NCBI RefSeq assembly: GCF_040548815.1
Contig: NZ_JBEPSM010000005.1
Span: 1-64,000, forward strand
Direction of reading: 5' to 3'
Source of the DNA: Kaistia defluvii
GTDB lineage: Bacteria; Pseudomonadota; Alphaproteobacteria; Rhizobiales; Kaistiaceae
DNA length: 64,000 nt
Shown here: positions 16,231-25,249 of the stretch, in pieces
How the letters are laid out: the number at the start of each line of letters is the position of its first letter
Position numbering within the stretch: the stretch's first letter is position 1
Notes under the pieces: generated by a model
Seen by the model: only the letters and a program-made list of their open reading frames with translations
Database searches by the model: none
Told to the model about the DNA's origin: nothing
Translations under genes and position numbers: made by a program

Positions 16231-16522
16231 TCCCACTCTTCCGGCATGCAAACTGTGTACTACCGAAGAGATATTTAGTGGCAATCCGGGGTGCATGGTC
16301 AAGGGTCGTTTGGCGCTCCACTTCGCTCCCTCTACCCCGGTCTCGCCCGGATGGAGGCGCCCCGGGACTACAGGGGGCTCCTCCGCCCCGGCGGAGATAC
16401 TGGTGGCGGCCTTTACATCAACTTCCCAGAGCGGCCGGGCATGCCGGCATTTCGAATATGCGCTAAGCGGGGCGCCAGTAAATCCGACTATTTACTGCCC
16501 CAACGGTCCACTCCGCCCTACT

Positions 16523-16801
16523 TTAAAGACCAGCCAGCAACTCCCGCGCCGCCGCGAAGAGGGCACGAACCTCGCGCCGTATTTCGATAGCCTCGCTGGT
16601 ATAGAGCCCATGCCGGAACGCGCCGTTCCCCGCACCTTTAGGTGCCCCGCCGCGGGCACCGTGGCAGCGACAGACCGCCCGCCCGCGCACTGCCGGCGCC
16701 TCGCACCGCATGCCGGTCGACTTCGCCCTGGCGGTGCAACGGGGTGCAATCCGGGCAGCTGATAGACGGTCTATGGGGTTGGCTCCTGTTTCGGCCTTCA
16801 T
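16523..16801 (-). CDS. HGGxSTG-like small zinc-binding phage protein
   Basis: A 92-residue protein with CTARAKSTGMRCEAPAVRG, then CRCHGARGGAPKGAGNG and FRHGLYTSEA. This is the cysteine/HG-rich pattern of the HGGxSTG family, often found in alphaproteobacterial prophages and islands, sometimes near terminase genes. It overlaps the gene before it by ATGA and is the last gene of the long minus-strand operon. The exact function is unknown. Confidence 0.78.
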   Translation of the reverse strand: MKAETGANPIDRLSAARIAPRCTARAKSTGMRCEAPAVRGRAVCRCHGARGGAPKGAGNGAFRHGLYTSEAIEIRREVRALFAAARELLAGL

Positions 16802-17439
16802 CCCTGCGGGCCTCCCCCTCGGTGGACATCTCCGACGATGGCCTGGCCACCATTCTCGACAGTCACGTTCTGGTGCTGCACCCGGATCGTCTGCACGCCG
16901 CTGGAGCGATAGCGCTTCATCGCCTCGACCTGGGCCGTGAAGGTCCGCTGCATCTTCGTCGCCATGTTCACATAACGCTCGATGCTGTCGATGTGCCCAG
17001 CCTTCATAGCAGTGGCCAGGAGACGCACGGAGGCCTCATGCGTCCCCAGCATCTGCACCGCTAGCGCCGCCTCGATTTGGTCGTTGGGCTGTATGCCGCC
17101 AATGAAGGCCAGCGCCGCGTTCATCTCTTCTGCATCGGTCGCGTTGACGGCCGTCCGGACGAGCCCGAGCTGCCGCCACGCGAAATCGTTTGAGCCTCCG
17201 CCGAACGTCTCGCGCAGATGGACCATGAAACCATCCGCGTCGTTGTGAGGGCAACCGATGACAGGCGGCCCGTCCGGCTGGATCTCCATGGTCACTTTTA
17301 TCGGCTGAGTCCGGTCTATCTGCCGCGCCGCGGCCTCCTGGATGGCCTTTTGTATCCGCTGCCCCGGCTCTGGCCGTGAAGAGATGGGCGCCACGTCAGC
17401 CGGGCGGAGCGGCACGACCTTGGATTTCGATTTGCTCAT
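16798..17439 (-). CDS. Conserved island protein paired with the HGGxSTG protein
   Basis: A 213-residue protein starting MSKSKSKVVPLRPAD, with an AGGAGG site just upstream. The C-terminal portion (RTFTAQVEAMKRYRSSGVQT, then VQHQNVTVENGGQAIVGDV) is the hallmark of a family that in rhizobial islands nearly always sits next to an HGGxSTG gene, as here. The middle is helical. Function unknown; the pairing suggests that both act together. Confidence 0.7.
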   Translation of the reverse strand: MSKSKSKVVPLRPADVAPISSRPEPGQRIQKAIQEAAARQIDRTQPIKVTMEIQPDGPPVIGCPHNDADGFMVHLRETFGGGSNDFAWRQLGLVRTAVNATDAEEMNAALAFIGGIQPNDQIEAALAVQMLGTHEASVRLLATAMKAGHIDSIERYVNMATKMQRTFTAQVEAMKRYRSSGVQTIRVQHQNVTVENGGQAIVGDVHRGGGPQG

Positions 17440-17449
17440 AAGACGCCTC

Positions 17450-18085
17450 CTAGTGTGGTTTCGGCCAAAAGCGGTCGCCGAAGACCATGCTGCTGAGCCC
17501 CCGGGCCAGATTGTGCGCGGCCCTGGCGAGGATGTCGGGCGGACCAAAGGCGTTCGTCTCGGCGTGGATGAAACGAGCCAGCCAGGCGCAGCCTTCCGGA
17601 GTGACAGGCGTCAGAGAAAGCATGTAGTCGAGCGCTGCCAGCTTCTCCTCAAGGGCATCCCTATGCCGGCCCAGGGCGTCATCCAGTCCGAACCGTTGCC
17701 GGGCGCTCTCCAGCAATATCGCGTCCAGGTCAAACGCTGCGTGTGCCGCCGCTCGGAATGACTGGATCACCGTCAAATCGGTCGTCTCTCCGAGGTCAGG
17801 CGCCAGCTGCATCCGGTTCATCGCCTCGTCAATCTCTTCGTGGCTGTTGGCGAACACTGCCACCGTCTGCTCGCCAACGCGTTCCGCTCCGAGGAGCGCG
17901 CGCGGATTGCGCTTCACGCTGTCCGGCATGGTGGCGGCGACGCCTTCGCATTCCTGCGCCAGCGCCGCCTCGTAGTCGCGAGCCACCAGGAACTCGTCAT
18001 AGGCGACAATGAAAGGGTCGCCCTGATCCTCCTCAGGTTGGCGAAGATGGTCGATGGCGGCGGAATGTGTCGGGTCCATGCTCAT
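17450..18085 (-). CDS. Hypothetical protein of the ejection-like operon
   Basis: A 211-residue, mostly helical, acidic protein with no recognised family (DPFIVAYDEFLVARDYEAAL, DAILLESARQRFGLDDALG). Its ATG overlaps the stop of the 1120-residue gene. It lies between the ejection-like proteins and the HGGxSTG pair, so it is either a small virion component or a link between the two groups. Confidence 0.6.
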   Translation of the reverse strand: MSMDPTHSAAIDHLRQPEEDQGDPFIVAYDEFLVARDYEAALAQECEGVAATMPDSVKRNPRALLGAERVGEQTVAVFANSHEEIDEAMNRMQLAPDLGETTDLTVIQSFRAAAHAAFDLDAILLESARQRFGLDDALGRHRDALEEKLAALDYMLSLTPVTPEGCAWLARFIHAETNAFGPPDILARAAHNLARGLSSMVFGDRFWPKPH

Positions 18086-21000
18086 CGGCTCAATCCCAAG
18101 GCGCGTGCATAGTCCGTGCTGTCGGCTTGATCGTTCCCGGCTTGGCCCGGCATGGCTTCGGACCAGTTCGCCGGCTTTGTCACCGTCACTTGCAGCGGAT
18201 CGATCTGCTTGGCCCCGCCCGGATTGTCGCGCGTCGTCGCGGCCCCCGTGATGGATGCCTGGCTATACCGCTTCATCAGTGCAACAGCGGGGCCGGTATC
18301 GGGCTTGAACGGCCGCGTGGACAGCAGCAGGGCAGCCCGATCCGGGTGCAACAGCGCATCCCGCACCAGATCGTCGATGGTATTGAGCCCCGCCTTGCGC
18401 GCCGCGGTGACCGCATTCGCCCCGAGGATGGCAATTGCGCCACCTCCCAGACCTCCGGCCGATGATCCGAGGGCACCGATCAGGAGTTTTGACAGGATCG
18501 TCTTGCGGCTATCGCCCTTAGCCGCGGCGAGCATGTCCTGGGTGGTATTGGACCCACCGGGCAATTTCACCGCCGAGATGGAGCGGTTGGCACGCTGCAG
18601 GTCGTCGGCAATCGCCTGCATCTGATCCAGCTCGTGTTCGCCAAAGACCCGCTTTAGCGCCGCCCGGTTCTGCTTGATGAAGCTTTGGAACTGATCCGCC
18701 TTCAGCAGCGCCCGCCCGCTCGTCGCTGCCTCGGTATTCGAGACCAGCCGGCCCAGCATGTGGTCGACAACCGATTTCCGCAGGCCTTGGATTGCTTCCG
18801 GGTTGCCGCTGACCGTGCGGGCGAGCTGACCCATCATTGCACTGGCATCCTGGCGCCCGAAGACGCTTCCGACCATGCGAGTAATGTCGTCGGGGTGCTC
18901 GGCTCCTATCAGCTTGCCGAATACGCCCTTCTGCGCCTCGTCGAGCTGCGCGGCACGGCTGGCGCCCGCATCAATTGCAGCCTGGGAGGCTTTGGCAGCG
19001 TCAGCGAACTTGGCGTCGAGGGCAGGGAAGGCCTTCAGGGCCTCGCCATGGCGACGCTTCCACCCTTCCAACTTTTTAGGGTCGATGATGCCTTCCGGCG
19101 TCTCCGCCGCGCGCCGCATCGAACTGACGGCATAGTCCTGCAGATGACCCATCGCACGGTCATCGCCAACCGCCTTGCGGAAGCGCTTGATGTTCTCGGC
19201 CGATCGACCGCCGGGAAAGAATAGCTTTTCGGGGACGGCCGCGTTCTGGAGGCGGTAAGGGCCTTCTCCGCCGGAGCGTCTGAGAATGGAACCGTTCGCG
19301 CCGTCGTTGAAATCGCGGGCACGCTGCTTCGTGCCGGTAGAGGCAGTGATCAGCCGGCCTCGGGCGGCGTCGTCGAAGTTGGGGGTGAGAGGGACATCGC
19401 TCGGTACGCCTTGATCTCGCGGAGCGCTGCCAAGTCTCCCTCTGCTCGGGCCTCCTGTTCGAGATGTAGCAGCAAATGAGGTCGATCCGCCGGCACCACC
19501 GACAGCAACACTTCCTTGACCGTTTCGCCCGGCGCTCTCTTCTGCCCGGCGGGCAAGCCACTCATCCGTCTTCCCCTTCAAGCGGGCCAGCATCGTATCT
19601 TCTTCGTGCATCGCCCCGCTGGCGACGGCATCAGCTTCCCGCGCAGCTTTCTGAGTTAGGACGCCCTCGACATCCTGCTCGACAGCGCTTCGAAGTCGCG
19701 ACAAGCGAGCATAAATCGGCGTCTGGCCGTTTGTCATCATCTCCTGACGCATGAGCGTCGAGACCCGCGCCCGGAGGGCCGACATAGCGTTGAAGCTGAT
19801 GACCGGCTTGAGTTCGCCCGCGACCTTAAAGATGGCGGCCTCCTCACCATCCATTGGCTTGGCGGTTTCCGGCATTTCCTTCCGGATGTCGGCCGCGGTG
19901 GATTTGACGTTGTCGCTCTGCAGGGCGAGCTTGCCCTCCGGATCGACGGCCTTCCACAGTGACCGCTCGCTCTCCCGCGCCGCCGTCTCGGCATCACGCA
20001 GGAAGGTGCGCAGGGTATCGCCATAGGTCTCGGCCGAGCCGTTGCCCCCGAGGGATTGGGCCTTGCCGCGGGCATTTTGCAGAGCTGCCTGGAGCGTCGC
20101 GTCGGTCTGCTTATCGATGTCGGCGAGGCGGGCGCGGAATACCTGCGTGATGGCCTGCGGATCGCCCTCGGGCTGGATCGTGCCGAGAGCGTCGAGCCGG
20201 GCCGCATTCTGATCAGCGCGGCGCTGATTGAAGGGGACCGGATCCTGCGTTGCATAACGGCGTTCGAGGGCGCCGAGGCCCATATCGCCGGTCTGCTGGA
20301 AGGTCGTGAGCTTCGAACCGGGAACCAGCTCACCGGGATTGGACAGCGTCTCTGTTACTGCGCGCGGGTCTGTCGCCGCATCCCGTAGGGTCTGGGCGGC
20401 CAGTCGTTCCTGTCCGCCTCGGGTTATAGGTGCGACCATATCGCCAACGATCCGGGCCCCCTCATTGGCAAGCCTGGGGAGGCCGCTGGCGAGTGTCCCG
20501 ACTGCGCCGCCTGCCATGCCGCCTGCGAGCCCGGAAAGGGGGTCGTAGCGGTCGGGGGTGGCCTCCATAGCCGCGACGGAGCCTGCGCCCGCTGCGCCGC
20601 CTGCTACGGCGTTCCCGGCCACTGCTGCGGTGCTGTTCGGCCAGCCGAGAAGGTTGAAGGCCGCGGCCGTCGCTTCAGGGGAGAGTGCACTGGCCTTGGC
20701 GAGGCCGCCGACTGCCGCCTGCGGACCGACTGTGTAGCCGATGCCTTCACCGACGCCGCGGGCTATGCGTTCGCCGGTCGTGTTGGCCTGGACCTTGGCC
20801 GGGTCGTCGACCCCGATGGTTCCGAAGGCGTTGGCAATCGACTGGCTGCCGCCGATGGGGTTTTGGATTTCGGAGAGGTTCGCGCCTGTTGCCGCGTTGA
20901 CGCCCTGAATGCCCTTGTTGAGCCCCCAGGTAACCAGATCCACGGGAGCGCCCGCCGTGGCATAGAGGGCGTTGTTCATGCCGGCGGCAACGTTGCGCGT

Positions 21001-21444
21001 GATGCCGGCGCCTGGCCCCTTCGTCTGCTGATAGAGCGCCTTTAGGTCGTCGTCGCTCATGTCCTGCAGCGAAGCAGCGCCGGCTTTCGCCTCAAGGCCT
21101 GCCTGCAGCTGTGGCGGCTGGGGCTGGGCTTCGATGACATCAAACACGCCTGACACGCGATTGCGGCCTCTGGCCAACATATCGCGGTTGTCGATGGGCG
21201 CGGCGGCCACAGACTGGCCTTGGCCGCCAGCGCTGAGAACCACCCCCTGGCTGCCGGGGCTGGCGAGCGGGCGGGCCTGCATCGGCTCAAGGTGCGACTG
21301 ATCCTTGCCGCTGCCGGCAATCGGGAGATGGTCAGCCCACGAGGTATCAGGCGGCGCATACCCGCCACCACTGCCGCCGCCACCCTGGCTGCGGGCGTAG
21401 AGGTCGCGAAGCTCGTCGTCGGAAAGCGACTGCAGATCCGTCAT
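18082..21444 (-). CDS. Large phage internal-virion/ejection-like protein (1120 aa)
   Basis: A 1120-residue protein that begins MTDLQSLSDDELRDLYARSQ and repeats that motif as LQDMSDDDLKALYQQT near residue 130. Gly/Ala-rich stretches (AGNAVAGGAAGAGSVAAM, ALGSSAGGLGGGAIAILGANA) could insert in a membrane. Long helical parts separate them. The layout is that of podovirus ejection proteins (P22 gp16-like), which leave the virion to form the DNA channel. It overlaps the genes on either side. No catalytic motif such as lytic transglycosylase is seen. The assignment rests on architecture and order, not strong similarity. Confidence 0.6.
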   Translation of the reverse strand: MTDLQSLSDDELRDLYARSQGGGGSGGGYAPPDTSWADHLPIAGSGKDQSHLEPMQARPLASPGSQGVVLSAGGQGQSVAAAPIDNRDMLARGRNRVSGVFDVIEAQPQPPQLQAGLEAKAGAASLQDMSDDDLKALYQQTKGPGAGITRNVAAGMNNALYATAGAPVDLVTWGLNKGIQGVNAATGANLSEIQNPIGGSQSIANAFGTIGVDDPAKVQANTTGERIARGVGEGIGYTVGPQAAVGGLAKASALSPEATAAAFNLLGWPNSTAAVAGNAVAGGAAGAGSVAAMEATPDRYDPLSGLAGGMAGGAVGTLASGLPRLANEGARIVGDMVAPITRGGQERLAAQTLRDAATDPRAVTETLSNPGELVPGSKLTTFQQTGDMGLGALERRYATQDPVPFNQRRADQNAARLDALGTIQPEGDPQAITQVFRARLADIDKQTDATLQAALQNARGKAQSLGGNGSAETYGDTLRTFLRDAETAARESERSLWKAVDPEGKLALQSDNVKSTAADIRKEMPETAKPMDGEEAAIFKVAGELKPVISFNAMSALRARVSTLMRQEMMTNGQTPIYARLSRLRSAVEQDVEGVLTQKAAREADAVASGAMHEEDTMLARLKGKTDEWLARRAEESAGRNGQGSVAVGGAGGSTSFAATSRTGGPSRGRLGSAPRDQGVPSDVPLTPNFDDAARGRLITASTGTKQRARDFNDGANGSILRRSGGEGPYRLQNAAVPEKLFFPGGRSAENIKRFRKAVGDDRAMGHLQDYAVSSMRRAAETPEGIIDPKKLEGWKRRHGEALKAFPALDAKFADAAKASQAAIDAGASRAAQLDEAQKGVFGKLIGAEHPDDITRMVGSVFGRQDASAMMGQLARTVSGNPEAIQGLRKSVVDHMLGRLVSNTEAATSGRALLKADQFQSFIKQNRAALKRVFGEHELDQMQAIADDLQRANRSISAVKLPGGSNTTQDMLAAAKGDSRKTILSKLLIGALGSSAGGLGGGAIAILGANAVTAARKAGLNTIDDLVRDALLHPDRAALLLSTRPFKPDTGPAVALMKRYSQASITGAATTRDNPGGAKQIDPLQVTVTKPANWSEAMPGQAGNDQADSTDYARALGLSR

Positions 21445-22481
21445 TACATGATCCCCCGGCGGCGCATTTCCGCTTCAATGTCCTGAGGCTGGTAGCTGGG
21501 CGTCTGCTGCTGACGGCTGTTTCTGCTGGGGCCACCGCCGATGTCGTCGAGAGACATCCCGAGCGCTGCCTCGATGGCCTCCCGCGAATAGCCCTGCTGC
21601 GCATAGGCGGTTGCCATCTTGCGAGCGGCGTTCGTCGCCAGCTCTTGCTGACGAGAGAGGTTCTTTCGGATCGCAGCGGGCGTCATGCCGGGGTTGATAT
21701 CGGCCTTGTCGAACTCGCCCTTTTCCTGAGCTGTGAGGGCTGCACCGAAAAGCTGGTTGCGGATCAGGTTTTTGCGGGTCTGGTAGTCTGACCACCAGTC
21801 GCCCTGATCACCGAAACCGAGGCCCAAGTTGCGGCCTACACTGTTGCTGACATCGCCGGCCCAGCTGGTCTTGTAGCCGCCATAGCCGTCCTGGAAGCCC
21901 TCCGTCAGGCGCCCCATGTCATCCACCGCTTGGCCCTTGGCGCCCAGATCCTTGATGGTCATCGCCGGGAGAGGTCGGCCGGGCCTGGCTTCGCCTCTGA
22001 CACCAGCCAGTTGGGCGACGACCTCCGGATCGGCGGGGCCGCCAGGGATGAACGTCAGGCCACCCTCGGGCCGCGGCTGATATGCGTTCGGGATATTGCC
22101 CGTGGGCGACTTCGCACCGCCGACCGGACGGAAGCCAGTCGGAGATTCCGGGTCGTAAATGCCCTTCGTTTCGCGGCCCTGGTCATCGTAGAAAGTCTCG
22201 ATGTTCGGGCGATTAAGCCGTTCTGCAGTGCCCCGCTGGATGCCGAGCATCGAATCCCGGTAGGAGCGGTTGGCCGTAAACTCGTCGGCCCACTGCTTGT
22301 CCTTCACCGCGTCGCGTTCGCGATTGTACTGGTCGTTGAACATCTGACGGGCGGCGGATTCCTCGTACCGCCGGGTGCCTTCCGCCATCTGCTGCATTTT
22401 CGCGGCATAGTCCCGCTTTTCCTGGACGGCTTCGCCAGGTGCTGAGAAGGCATCGAATAGGAATCTGCTGTAATCGGCCAT
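21444..22481 (-). CDS. Probable phage ejection/structural protein (345 aa)
   Basis: A 345-residue protein starting MADYSRFLFDAFSAPGEAVQ, with helical, Gln- and Arg-rich N-terminal third and a linker rich in Pro and Gly. The C-terminal part (QQELATNAARKMATAYAQQG) is helical again. Start and stop overlap the flanking genes by 1-4 bp. By position it corresponds to the middle member of a podoviral gp7-gp20-gp16 type set. The function is inferred from context. Confidence 0.55.
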   Translation of the reverse strand: MADYSRFLFDAFSAPGEAVQEKRDYAAKMQQMAEGTRRYEESAARQMFNDQYNRERDAVKDKQWADEFTANRSYRDSMLGIQRGTAERLNRPNIETFYDDQGRETKGIYDPESPTGFRPVGGAKSPTGNIPNAYQPRPEGGLTFIPGGPADPEVVAQLAGVRGEARPGRPLPAMTIKDLGAKGQAVDDMGRLTEGFQDGYGGYKTSWAGDVSNSVGRNLGLGFGDQGDWWSDYQTRKNLIRNQLFGAALTAQEKGEFDKADINPGMTPAAIRKNLSRQQELATNAARKMATAYAQQGYSREAIEAALGMSLDDIGGGPSRNSRQQQTPSYQPQDIEAEMRRRGIM

Positions 22482-23167
22482 CAGTACATCAACCCCGTTG
22501 GCTGAGTGAATCCGCCTGTGAACATACCGGCGAGGCTTTTGCCGGCACCCAGAGCGGCGCCGATGATGTTCGCGCCGGTTGCGTCTTTGCCCTTCTGGAA
22601 GTCAGCCTCGGCCCCGGCGGCGCCTGTGGCCGCGTTCCAGCCGTAGCCGGCCTTCGCGGTGCCGGCGTTGTAGTCCATGCCCGCCATACCGCCGTAGATG
22701 TTGGCCTGGCTATTGGCGGTGCCGAGGGCCTTGCCGTCGTACCCGCTTAGGCGCTCCAGCCAGTTGCCATAATCCTGGTCGGCGAGGCCGTAGGCTGCCT
22801 TCATGGTGTCGAGGCTCGTCTGGCCGGAGCCGAGCTGCCCCTGAGCCGACGCGCCGCGGTTCACGGCTTGCAGCGCCTGATCAAGGGCGAACTGGTAGCC
22901 GGGGCCTGTCTGATAGGCGCTCGTGGCCCTGGCGTTGCCATCAGCGCCGTTCAGGCCGAGGGCGTCGGCGTATGTCTGCGAGCCCTTGCTGAACGTCTGG
23001 GCAAGCGGCTGGTAGAGGCCGAGCGCGGCGGCGTAGTCTTCATTGGCACCGGAAACGCCCTTGTCGATTGCGCCATATGCGTCGGTCTTCCCGGTCTGAT
23101 AGCCGGCTTTCAGCGCGTCGGCCGCCGCCTTCTCGTTCTTGTCGGAGAAGAGATCCAAAAGCGACAT
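22481..23167 (-). CDS. Probable phage ejection/DNA-transfer protein (228 aa)
   Basis: A 228-residue protein with MSLLDLFSDKNEKAAADALK at the start, then many Ala/Gly/Gln-rich repeats with aromatic residues (YQFALDQALQAVNRGASAQG, SGQTSLDTMKAAYGLADQDY). The C-terminus, GANIIGAALGAGKSLAGMF, is a candidate membrane-active helix. Such sequences are typical of short-tailed-phage DNA transfer proteins. It is the first structural gene of the operon, after the ribbon-helix-helix gene. Confidence 0.58.
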   Translation of the reverse strand: MSLLDLFSDKNEKAAADALKAGYQTGKTDAYGAIDKGVSGANEDYAAALGLYQPLAQTFSKGSQTYADALGLNGADGNARATSAYQTGPGYQFALDQALQAVNRGASAQGQLGSGQTSLDTMKAAYGLADQDYGNWLERLSGYDGKALGTANSQANIYGGMAGMDYNAGTAKAGYGWNAATGAAGAEADFQKGKDATGANIIGAALGAGKSLAGMFTGGFTQPTGLMY

Positions 23168-23349
23168 CAGTGAGCCCTCCCTGCGTGGGGGCGGCGGCGC
23201 CGATCAATCTCGCGGTAGCTCTCTATGCCGAGCGTCGAGACGATGGAATCGCGGAACACGCGGGCTACGGAAGAGCCCCTTCGGTCGGCCTCGGCACGCA
23301 CTGCCTCGGACAGATCCGGCGGCAGGTAGATGGAGAATGTCAGCGGCAT
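23167..23349 (-). CDS. Ribbon-helix-helix (CopG/Arc-like) regulator
   Basis: A 60-residue protein: LTFSIYLPPDLSEAVRAEAD forms the beta strand and first helix, and SSVARVFRDSIVSTLGI the second helix of an RHH fold. It heads the minus-strand operon. A 10-bp-period array (GAGATACG) lies 80-130 bp upstream of its start, which matches how RHH repressors bind tandem half-sites. Autoregulation of the operon is therefore likely. Confidence 0.78.
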   Translation of the reverse strand: MPLTFSIYLPPDLSEAVRAEADRRGSSVARVFRDSIVSTLGIESYREIDRRRRPHAGRAH

Positions 23350-23430
23350 CTCGGCCTCCTATGAACTGGATTTCAGTTCACAGATTCTGAGCCGATGCGA
23401 GTGCTATTGCAAGAAATTACGTAATAGAAA

Positions 23431-23482
23431 CAATGAGATACGAGAGAGTACAGGGAGATACGCGAAGATACGCGGAGATACG
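23431..23482. repeat. Array of 10-bp GAGATACG repeats (candidate RHH operator)
   Basis: GAGATA recurs at 23435, 23455 and 23475, with variants at 23445 (GAGAGTAC) and 23465 (AAGATACG): five units, each exactly 10 bp apart. The array lies in the leader of the RHH-headed operon. Confidence 0.7.
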
Positions 23483-23687
23483 AAAGCTGCCGCCTATCGA
23501 GTTCCCGCCCGAGCGGAATCTGGGGCAGAGCGCAATTCGGCGGGCAAAATAGCCGTCACGGCGCCATGCGTCTGTCGCGGAGGGTTCAATCCCGCGGCGA
23601 TAGCTACAAGGGACGAGATGACAGGCGACTGAAATCTCTGTGTGCTGTCAATTTCGACAGTTCTCAGTACGCGGTCTTGGCTCATTG

Positions 23688-24569
23688 TCATCTCCCTGGG
23701 TTCAGAGCTTCGTCAAAATAGTGCTTCCTGCGGACCCACTTGAAGCCTTCGTGCTTCGTGATGGCCGCACTTTCCGTCGGTCCACCCACGATGCCCGCGC
23801 CTCGCTTGAAGCGGGTGTAGCCAGCGGTCGTATCAACAAAAAACTCGGCTAAGTCTACCGCATCTTTGATCGGCATTGGTGCCTCGACCAAAGCAACCGA
23901 CAACTCCGCCTGCACAACAGCGACAATCCGAGCGATGTCAGCGGGCGCTACCCCGGCTTTAGCTAGGGCTGGGCCGATGGCGGTTCCAGTACCATTTCAT
24001 ATCCGACTAATCAATTCGGGGTCCCCGCCCGCGAACACCGTTGCTGCGCCTTGGGGAATGACAACTGTCGGGGGTGGACTTTGTCCATTTTCAATTACGA
24101 ACGACCAAGTTTCACTCAATTGAGCGCCGGCTGAGTACCCCGCGATAATCATGCCAAACTGCGTCCCGGGGGTCGTGATGCCGAGCTTCGCAAAATTCTC
24201 ATCAAAAATGAATGTCTGAGCGCGGGAGCAAATCTGTTCGATGGTGTACTTCGTTGGATCCAACTTCCATCCCTTGTGCGCACCGCCGCTATCACCATCG
24301 GTGAAAATCTTCCTGAGGTCTTTGATGAGGGGCGAAGTCGACGAATTGCCAATGCTGCCTGCGCCATAAAAAACCGCCCCAATCGGCAACCCCTTGCGCA
24401 AATTGAATATCTTATTTCCGTTGTTGTAGACGTTCAGCGTGTTGTCCGTTGCTTTGCTCGGGTCCGAAAGCGTGAGGGCGCTGTCGGATGCAAGCACAAC
24501 CCCATCATGAACTTGTAGCGCAATAGCTATCGTCAAAATGCCCCCTCGAATCACCTTCTTGTATTGCAT
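23688..24569 (-). pseudogene. Ntn-hydrolase (proteasome-like) protein split by an in-frame TGA
   Basis: The N-terminal part, TIAIALQVHDGVVLASDSAL, is the opening of an Ntn hydrolase of the proteasome beta/HslV type. A TTG start at 24536 would place Thr at position 2, right for an N-terminal nucleophile. VYNNGNKIFNLRKGLPIG and AGSIGNSS follow, as in a widespread bacterial family. The frame meets TGA at 23997-23999 and then stays open to 23688 (IGPALAKAGVAPADIARIVA and beyond), so the gene looks intact but for one stop. A trypco2-like gene lies 175 bp upstream on the same strand. Confidence 0.68.
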
Positions 24570-24744
24570 CTAGGATGACGGCGGGTGTCGTTACGTCAAT
24601 GCTCTTGCACGCCGCCGCCGTGACAGCAGGTCCTTGCGGCATGGGGGATGAGGGCAACAATGGGGGCGGGGCAACGGCCGGCATGAATTCGAGCCGACAC
24701 CACCACGCTGATTCCGTCATTCGCTTGGAATGAGGGACTGCACT

Positions 24745-25089
24745 TCAGCCCGGCTTTCGAGAACCAAACGCGCCCTCGATCGTTTGGCCGGGGAAGAGGA
24801 CGGGAATACTGAAAGCAACCCGGTTCACGGCCGCTCGATCCGCTTTTGCATCTGCCCCTAACTCAAGAATAGCTATTTTCAGCTTTGCTCCGCCTCCCGC
24901 ACCAACAGAAGTGGTGACAGCCATGTCGAAAGAAAGCGCACCCTTATATTCACTCCATAGCCCCGGCTCATTGGGGATAGGATTGAGTTTCATTTTGCTG
25001 CCGCTCACTTCAAGGCGGGCAATGGCGTCCGTTATGCCCTCGCTCACCTGAATTATCGCCTCGGCAATGAAGTCCTTGAGTTCTGCCAT
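24745..25089 (-). CDS. Trypco2-like protein
   Basis: A 114-residue protein starting MAELKDFIAEAIIQVSEGI. The C-terminal half, SFDMAVTTSVGAGGGAKLKI, then LGADAKADRAAVNRVAFSIP, follows the trypco2 domain, a small beta-rich partner that in predicted conflict systems accompanies trypsin-like peptidases. Here the neighbouring enzyme is an Ntn hydrolase instead. The ATG at 25089 is preferred over 25353, which adds a low-complexity leader. The function is predicted only. Confidence 0.68.
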   Translation of the reverse strand: MAELKDFIAEAIIQVSEGITDAIARLEVSGSKMKLNPIPNEPGLWSEYKGALSFDMAVTTSVGAGGGAKLKIAILELGADAKADRAAVNRVAFSIPVLFPGQTIEGAFGSRKPG

Positions 25090-25249
25090 ACCCGCCCCAT
25101 CGTCTTGATTAGCGCCAGTCGGCGCCCCGCTAAGATGTATCGTCATTCCTTGGCGCCGCACCAGTGGACGATCCACCTGTTTCGGTGCGCTTGGCTTTCT
25201 CTCACCTTTGAGGAAAAGTCCGAGTAACGCGGCGCGCCTCGGAGGGACC

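Noticed and set aside
18152..21486. Long frames on the plus strand opposite the 1120-aa gene
   Set aside because: High-GC antisense shadows; the minus-strand frame is continuous and coupled to its neighbours.
23431..23482. Possible CRISPR array
   Set aside because: The repeat unit is about 8 bp with a 10-bp period and no spacers; far too short for CRISPR, and no cas genes are present.
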